From Dehalococcoidia bacterium (GTDB lineage: Bacteria; Chloroflexota; Dehalococcoidia; Dehalococcoidales; W498): a stretch of DNA of 64,000 bases. The DNA lies in contig DUEE01000014.1 in the NCBI GenBank assembly GCA_011170285.1, positions 79,062 to 143,061 on the forward strand. The letters are read 5' to 3'. Shown here piece by piece: positions 60,567 to 64,000 of the stretch (position 1 is its first letter; each line of letters begins with the position of its first letter). The notes beneath the pieces are model-generated. The model did no database searches, was not told the origin of the DNA, and saw only the letters and a program-made list of their open reading frames with translations. The translations under genes and the position numbers were made by a program.

Positions 60567-61373
60567 ATGAAGAAGTCTAGAGATTTCAATGACATCCTGG
60601 ATGAATGCCTAGAGCGGCTGGTTAAGGGTGGTACCATAGAGGAGTGTCTGGCGAGTTACCCTGACTTAGCCGCCGAGCTTGAGCCACTACTCCAAACGGC
60701 TGTGGCAGTTAGGCAGGCGTCAGTTATTCAACCCCACCCGGACTTCAGAGCTAAAGCCAGATACCAATTCCATTCGGCACTTCAGGCAATGGAGTCTAAG
60801 AAAAGTCGCTCCTTCTTTGGCTGGCAACGACGGTGGGTAACAGCAGTAACTGTAGTCTTTGTTCTCCTGTTGGCTGGAGGTGGCACAGTAGCAGCGGCAA
60901 GTAATAGTATGCCCGATAATCCTCTCTACCCAGTAAAGCTGGCAACAGAGCAAGTACAGTTAATACTAACCCCCTCCGACATAGGGAAGGCAAGGCTATG
61001 TCTCAGGTTGGCCGATAGGAGAGTGGCAGAGATAGTTTATATAGCTAATAAAAACAAGCCAGAGCAAGTGGAGAATGTTATCCAGCGCTTGGACAATCAC
61101 CTTGTAATGATAGCAAGCTTGATTTCAGGTCAGAGGAAGGATGGTAGCATTCTAATGGTACCATCTGAGCAAGCTGGCGTTGACAATGATGTCCATATTC
61201 AAGCTAATGGTCGAGTTAATCTCAGGATAATGATAGCTAGTTATGCCATTAATCACCCGGCTGCTCTTCGAGCGGCGCTGGAGAAATCACCAGACTCGGT
61301 TAAGCCTGCCCTCCGTCGGGCAATTGCTATATCGGTAGCTGGCTATGAGAAAGCCCTCATGGCTTTGGATTAG
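60567..61373 (+). CDS. DUF5667-like membrane protein, probable partner of the ECF sigma
   Basis: CLERLVKGGTIEECLASYPDLAAELEPLLQTA; one TM VTAVTVVFVLLLAGGGTVAAAS; NSMPDNPLYPVKLATEQVQLILT. Confidence 0.8.
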   Translation: MKKSRDFNDILDECLERLVKGGTIEECLASYPDLAAELEPLLQTAVAVRQASVIQPHPDFRAKARYQFHSALQAMESKKSRSFFGWQRRWVTAVTVVFVLLLAGGGTVAAASNSMPDNPLYPVKLATEQVQLILTPSDIGKARLCLRLADRRVAEIVYIANKNKPEQVENVIQRLDNHLVMIASLISGQRKDGSILMVPSEQAGVDNDVHIQANGRVNLRIMIASYAINHPAALRAALEKSPDSVKPALRRAIAISVAGYEKALMALD

Positions 61374-61440
61374 CCACTAACCAATTGACGACTTCTTCGT
61401 TATATAGTAGTAGAAAAGAATTATAAACAGGAGGGTTAAG

Positions 61441-62172
61441 ATGAAAAAGAATTGGTTTCTGGGGATAAGTCTGGCATTAGTGTTAGCCATAGTTGGCTTG
61501 TGTGGCTGCGCCACCCCAGCACAGGTAAACTTGGTCAGCCAGCAGGAGGGCATCCAGGTCACCGGCGAAGGAGAGGCGATGGCGGTGCCTGACATCGCTA
61601 CCTTGAGGCTAGGCATTGCCGCTCAGGCAGCAACTGTAGCTGAGGCTCAAATGCAAGCGACTGAAGCGATGACTAAGGTAATGGACAGCTTGATTGATAA
61701 TGGCGTGGCTGAAAATGACATTCAGACGCAGTATTTTAATATTCGCCAAGTAACAAAGTGGAATAGAGAAAGAGAAGAAGAGGTGGTAATTGGCTACCGA
61801 GTAACTAATAAGGTAACTGCCAAGATAAGGGACATAGACAAGGCTGGCGCCATTATTGACGCCGTAGTTGAGGCAGGGGGAGACCTCACCCGTATAGATG
61901 GCATAAGCTTTTCTGTAGATGAATCCACTGCCTATTATGAGGAGGCGAGACAAAAGGCAATGGCTGATGCCAAAGTTAAAGCGGAGCAACTGGCTGAGCT
62001 AGCTGGGGTTACTTTGGGTAAACCGACCTATATCTCAGAGGGTATCCCATACCCTATCTACCCACGCGATTACATGTATGAGACAGCAGGAGCAGTACCT
62101 GAGACACCAATTAGCCCTGGAGAGATGGAGCTTAGACTTACTGTTCAGGTGTTTTATGCTATCCCAGGCTGA
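61441..62172 (+). CDS. SIMPL (DUF541) domain lipoprotein
   Basis: Lipobox LCGC; ITVTGEGEAMAVPDIATLRLGI-type start, VTNKVTAKIRDIDKAGAIIDAVVEAGGDLTRIDGISFSVDE; ARQKAMADAKVKAEQLAELAGVTLGKP. Confidence 0.88.
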   Translation: MKKNWFLGISLALVLAIVGLCGCATPAQVNLVSQQEGIQVTGEGEAMAVPDIATLRLGIAAQAATVAEAQMQATEAMTKVMDSLIDNGVAENDIQTQYFNIRQVTKWNREREEEVVIGYRVTNKVTAKIRDIDKAGAIIDAVVEAGGDLTRIDGISFSVDESTAYYEEARQKAMADAKVKAEQLAELAGVTLGKPTYISEGIPYPIYPRDYMYETAGAVPETPISPGEMELRLTVQVFYAIPG

Positions 62173-62207
62173 TGGATAATTATTAAACAGGAGGTAAGGG
62201 TAGAACT

Positions 62208-62972
62208 ATGAAGATATCAACGATAGCTGGAGTATCAATACTGGCTCTCGGTTTGGTATTAGGTATAGCGCTTCCCGGGCTAGCAGCCTCAGATTCGGCA
62301 CCGCTTCAGGCTAGTGATATACCAACTGAAGTATTGAGAGGTAAAGTAGTCAGCATTGATAAGGGCCAGGAATCCTTTATTATCCAGTCTGGCGAGCAGA
62401 ATCCTTCCATATCAGTAAATAACGATACCAGATACTTCAAGCTGTATGTCCCGGGGAGGCTGGTGGCTTTAGTTCGGCATCGAATGCAACTGAAGCAACC
62501 CGAAGTCCAAATAGACTCAGCGATAAACCAGATGTCTCAACTAAAGAAAAGGGCTATGGATATGCTTAAGCAACAACCGAACCTGAAGCAACTTCGTTTC
62601 CTTGGCGAAAAGGCTACCTTTGGTGACATTGCCGTCGGCACTCATGTAGCATTGAGAGCGGTGGGAGGAGAAAATAGCTATCTGGCAAAGACAGTAGTAA
62701 TTATGAAACCAACCACTTACGCTCGTGTCAGTGGTACTGTGTTTAATATAAATAAGGCCGCTATGCAAATTACTATTTCGCCGCTGTCAAGTCCAAGTGC
62801 CGAAGATGGCGACGTTACCCTCACCTATAATAGTCATACCATTTTTGTCCTGTGTGGCACTCCCGGTTTGCAAGAGGGCGAGAAGGTAGTGGCTATCTAT
62901 GTGGAAAGGGATGATGGCACTCTGTTAGCTAAGAGAGTGAGGTTAGGAGTGGAACCATTTGAGCTAGCCTAG
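62208..62972 (+). CDS. Secreted DUF5666-like protein
   Basis: Signal peptide; LRGKVVSIDKGQESFIIQSG and ARVSGTVFNINKAAMQITIS repeats. Confidence 0.65.
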   Translation: MKISTIAGVSILALGLVLGIALPGLAASDSAPLQASDIPTEVLRGKVVSIDKGQESFIIQSGEQNPSISVNNDTRYFKLYVPGRLVALVRHRMQLKQPEVQIDSAINQMSQLKKRAMDMLKQQPNLKQLRFLGEKATFGDIAVGTHVALRAVGGENSYLAKTVVIMKPTTYARVSGTVFNINKAAMQITISPLSSPSAEDGDVTLTYNSHTIFVLCGTPGLQEGEKVVAIYVERDDGTLLAKRVRLGVEPFELA

Positions 62973-63003
62973 TAAGGCAACCTATATATCTCAACTATCA
63001 AGC

Positions 63004-63029
63004 GGGGGATCTCAATTGGAGATTCCCCC
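63004..63029. terminator. Hairpin between convergent genes (likely bidirectional terminator)
   Basis: GGGGGATCTC-AATT-GGAGATTCCCCC. Confidence 0.5.
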
Positions 63030-63045
63030 TTACTTTGCCCATCAT

Positions 63046-63588
63046 TCACTCTATCTTTATATTGGCATAGCGTTCCCACTCACTATAAACGCAGCCGCAG
63101 TATTGTTGGCGGTAGAGATTTAGCCCCTTAGTCATGTGGCGGCTATCTGAGTAGCGTTTTCTGAGGTCAGCATACATGAAATCTACGCCCTTTTCCTCAA
63201 CCACCTTATTGCCAATTTCCCGGAGCAGGTCATGTTTCTGGTGGGGACTGATAAGTAAAGTGGAGGTGATGGCACCAAAACCCATCTGGTGAGCAATTTC
63301 AGCCGTTTTTGATAAGCGAAGCTCAAAGCAGTATTGGCAGCGCTGGGATTCATGCCCTACCACCTGGCGAAAGTAGCTAATCATATCATAACCCTCAGTT
63401 ATAACGAGTGGTAAATTCATTTCTTGAGCCAGAGACTGCATTGCTTCCAGACGGTGCTGGTGCTCCATGTAGGGGTGGATATTGGGGTTATACCAAAAGG
63501 CAGTAACCTCATATTCCTGCCGTCGAAAGTAGTCAACTGTATAGGCAGCGCAATGAGCACAACAGCTATGGATTAGCACTGACTTCAT
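63046..63588 (-). CDS. queH: Epoxyqueuosine reductase QueH
   Basis: IHSCCAHCAAYTVDYFRRQEYEVTAFWYNPNIHPYMEHQHRLEAM; RCQYCFELRLSKTAEIA; STLLISPHQKHDLLREIG; YRQQYCGCVYS. Confidence 0.92.
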   Translation of the reverse strand: MKSVLIHSCCAHCAAYTVDYFRRQEYEVTAFWYNPNIHPYMEHQHRLEAMQSLAQEMNLPLVITEGYDMISYFRQVVGHESQRCQYCFELRLSKTAEIAHQMGFGAITSTLLISPHQKHDLLREIGNKVVEEKGVDFMYADLRKRYSDSRHMTKGLNLYRQQYCGCVYSEWERYANIKIE

Positions 63589-63661
63589 ATTTATATCTTA
63601 ACTCTATCAACGGCCATTTATCAAGGAATTGTTTGAAACCTATCCCCCTCAATCACTGCTC

Positions 63662-63872
63662 TCAACCCTTCCTGACGATTTTCCCTATTACGCGCAATTG
63701 GCGAAATCCCGTAGGCAGACCACCTATACCAATAATTTCTGTCAATTGTTCCAAAGCCTTGTCCTTTTCATCCTTTGCCATCCCAACATGAACTGCACCT
63801 TGGACATGCGCTGCATGCAGTATCAATTCTTTGATGGTAGTGACATAATTTCTATATACTAGCACTGGACGA
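63662..63872 (-). pseudogene. C-terminal fragment of an unknown gene, apparently cut by the IS element
   Basis: Open minus frame ...VLVYRNYVTTIKELILHAAHVQGAVHVGMAKDEKDKALEQLTEIIGIGGL...RKG*, ends abruptly at the IS boundary. Confidence 0.45.
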
Positions 63873-63875
63873 GTG

Positions 63876-64000
63876 AGGTGGTCCCCGAAATTTGGACAGG
63901 TTGTTAAGAGCGGGTTCTGCTCCTAAAATAACAAAGGAAGGAGGAGCAGGACATGAAACAAAACCGAAGGAAACACAGCCCATCATTTAAAGCCAGGGTA
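63876..64000 (+). mobile_element. Left end of an IS3-family insertion sequence (truncated by window end)
   Basis: Terminal-repeat-like GGTCCCCGAAATTTGGACAGG, then SD GGAGGAG and ATG 63953 encoding MKQNRRKHSPSFKARV, typical of IS3-family OrfA. Confidence 0.8.

Noticed and set aside
1-64000. CRISPR arrays, prophage, toxin-antitoxin or restriction-modification loci
   Set aside because: No regularly spaced repeats, cas, phage structural or R-M genes recognised on either strand

Overview
The window reads as chromosome from an anaerobic Chloroflexi/Dehalococcoidia-like bacterium (lineage inferred from gene content). Positions 1-16.9 kb hold the S10-spc-alpha ribosomal superoperon (end of fusA, rpsJ through rplQ, truA, rplM, rpsI, including rpmJ which the ORF track missed). 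Next come a sirtuin, an SDR, a membrane Fe-S oxidoreductase and a block with plsY, ymdB-like, rny, recX, recA and nadE. At 27.2-34.1 kb there is a convergent electron-transfer locus, flxDCBA-like against hdrCBA. It is followed by surE, rpmH-rnpA-yidD-(PQQ lipoprotein)-yidC-jag, ileS and htrA. A full trp operon (trpEGDCFBA plus a second trpB2) lies behind a T-box leader with a UGG specifier. After it come tRNA-Glu(UUC), a HIT protein, an MBL-fold protein and a zincin. Bacterial Elp3 is divergent to a methyltransferase with Trm9/ALKBH8-like motifs. The rest is small membrane and envelope genes, an ECF-sigma cassette, queH, and the left end of an IS3-family element at the right edge. Best leads: (1) the elp3/Trm9-like pair, a possible bacterial cm5U to mcm5U wobble pathway, plus a decayed C-terminal remnant of a second Trm9-like gene 2 kb away; (2) the split, convergent flx/hdr locus, in which flxB seems to lack a canonical start codon next to a repeat; (3) the trp T-box, whose UGGU discriminator-pairing sequence is unexpected for tRNA-Trp; (4) a yidC/jag out-of-frame overlap of 113 nt; (5) hairpin repeats that supply start regions of neighbouring genes. 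No CRISPR array, prophage or restriction system was seen.
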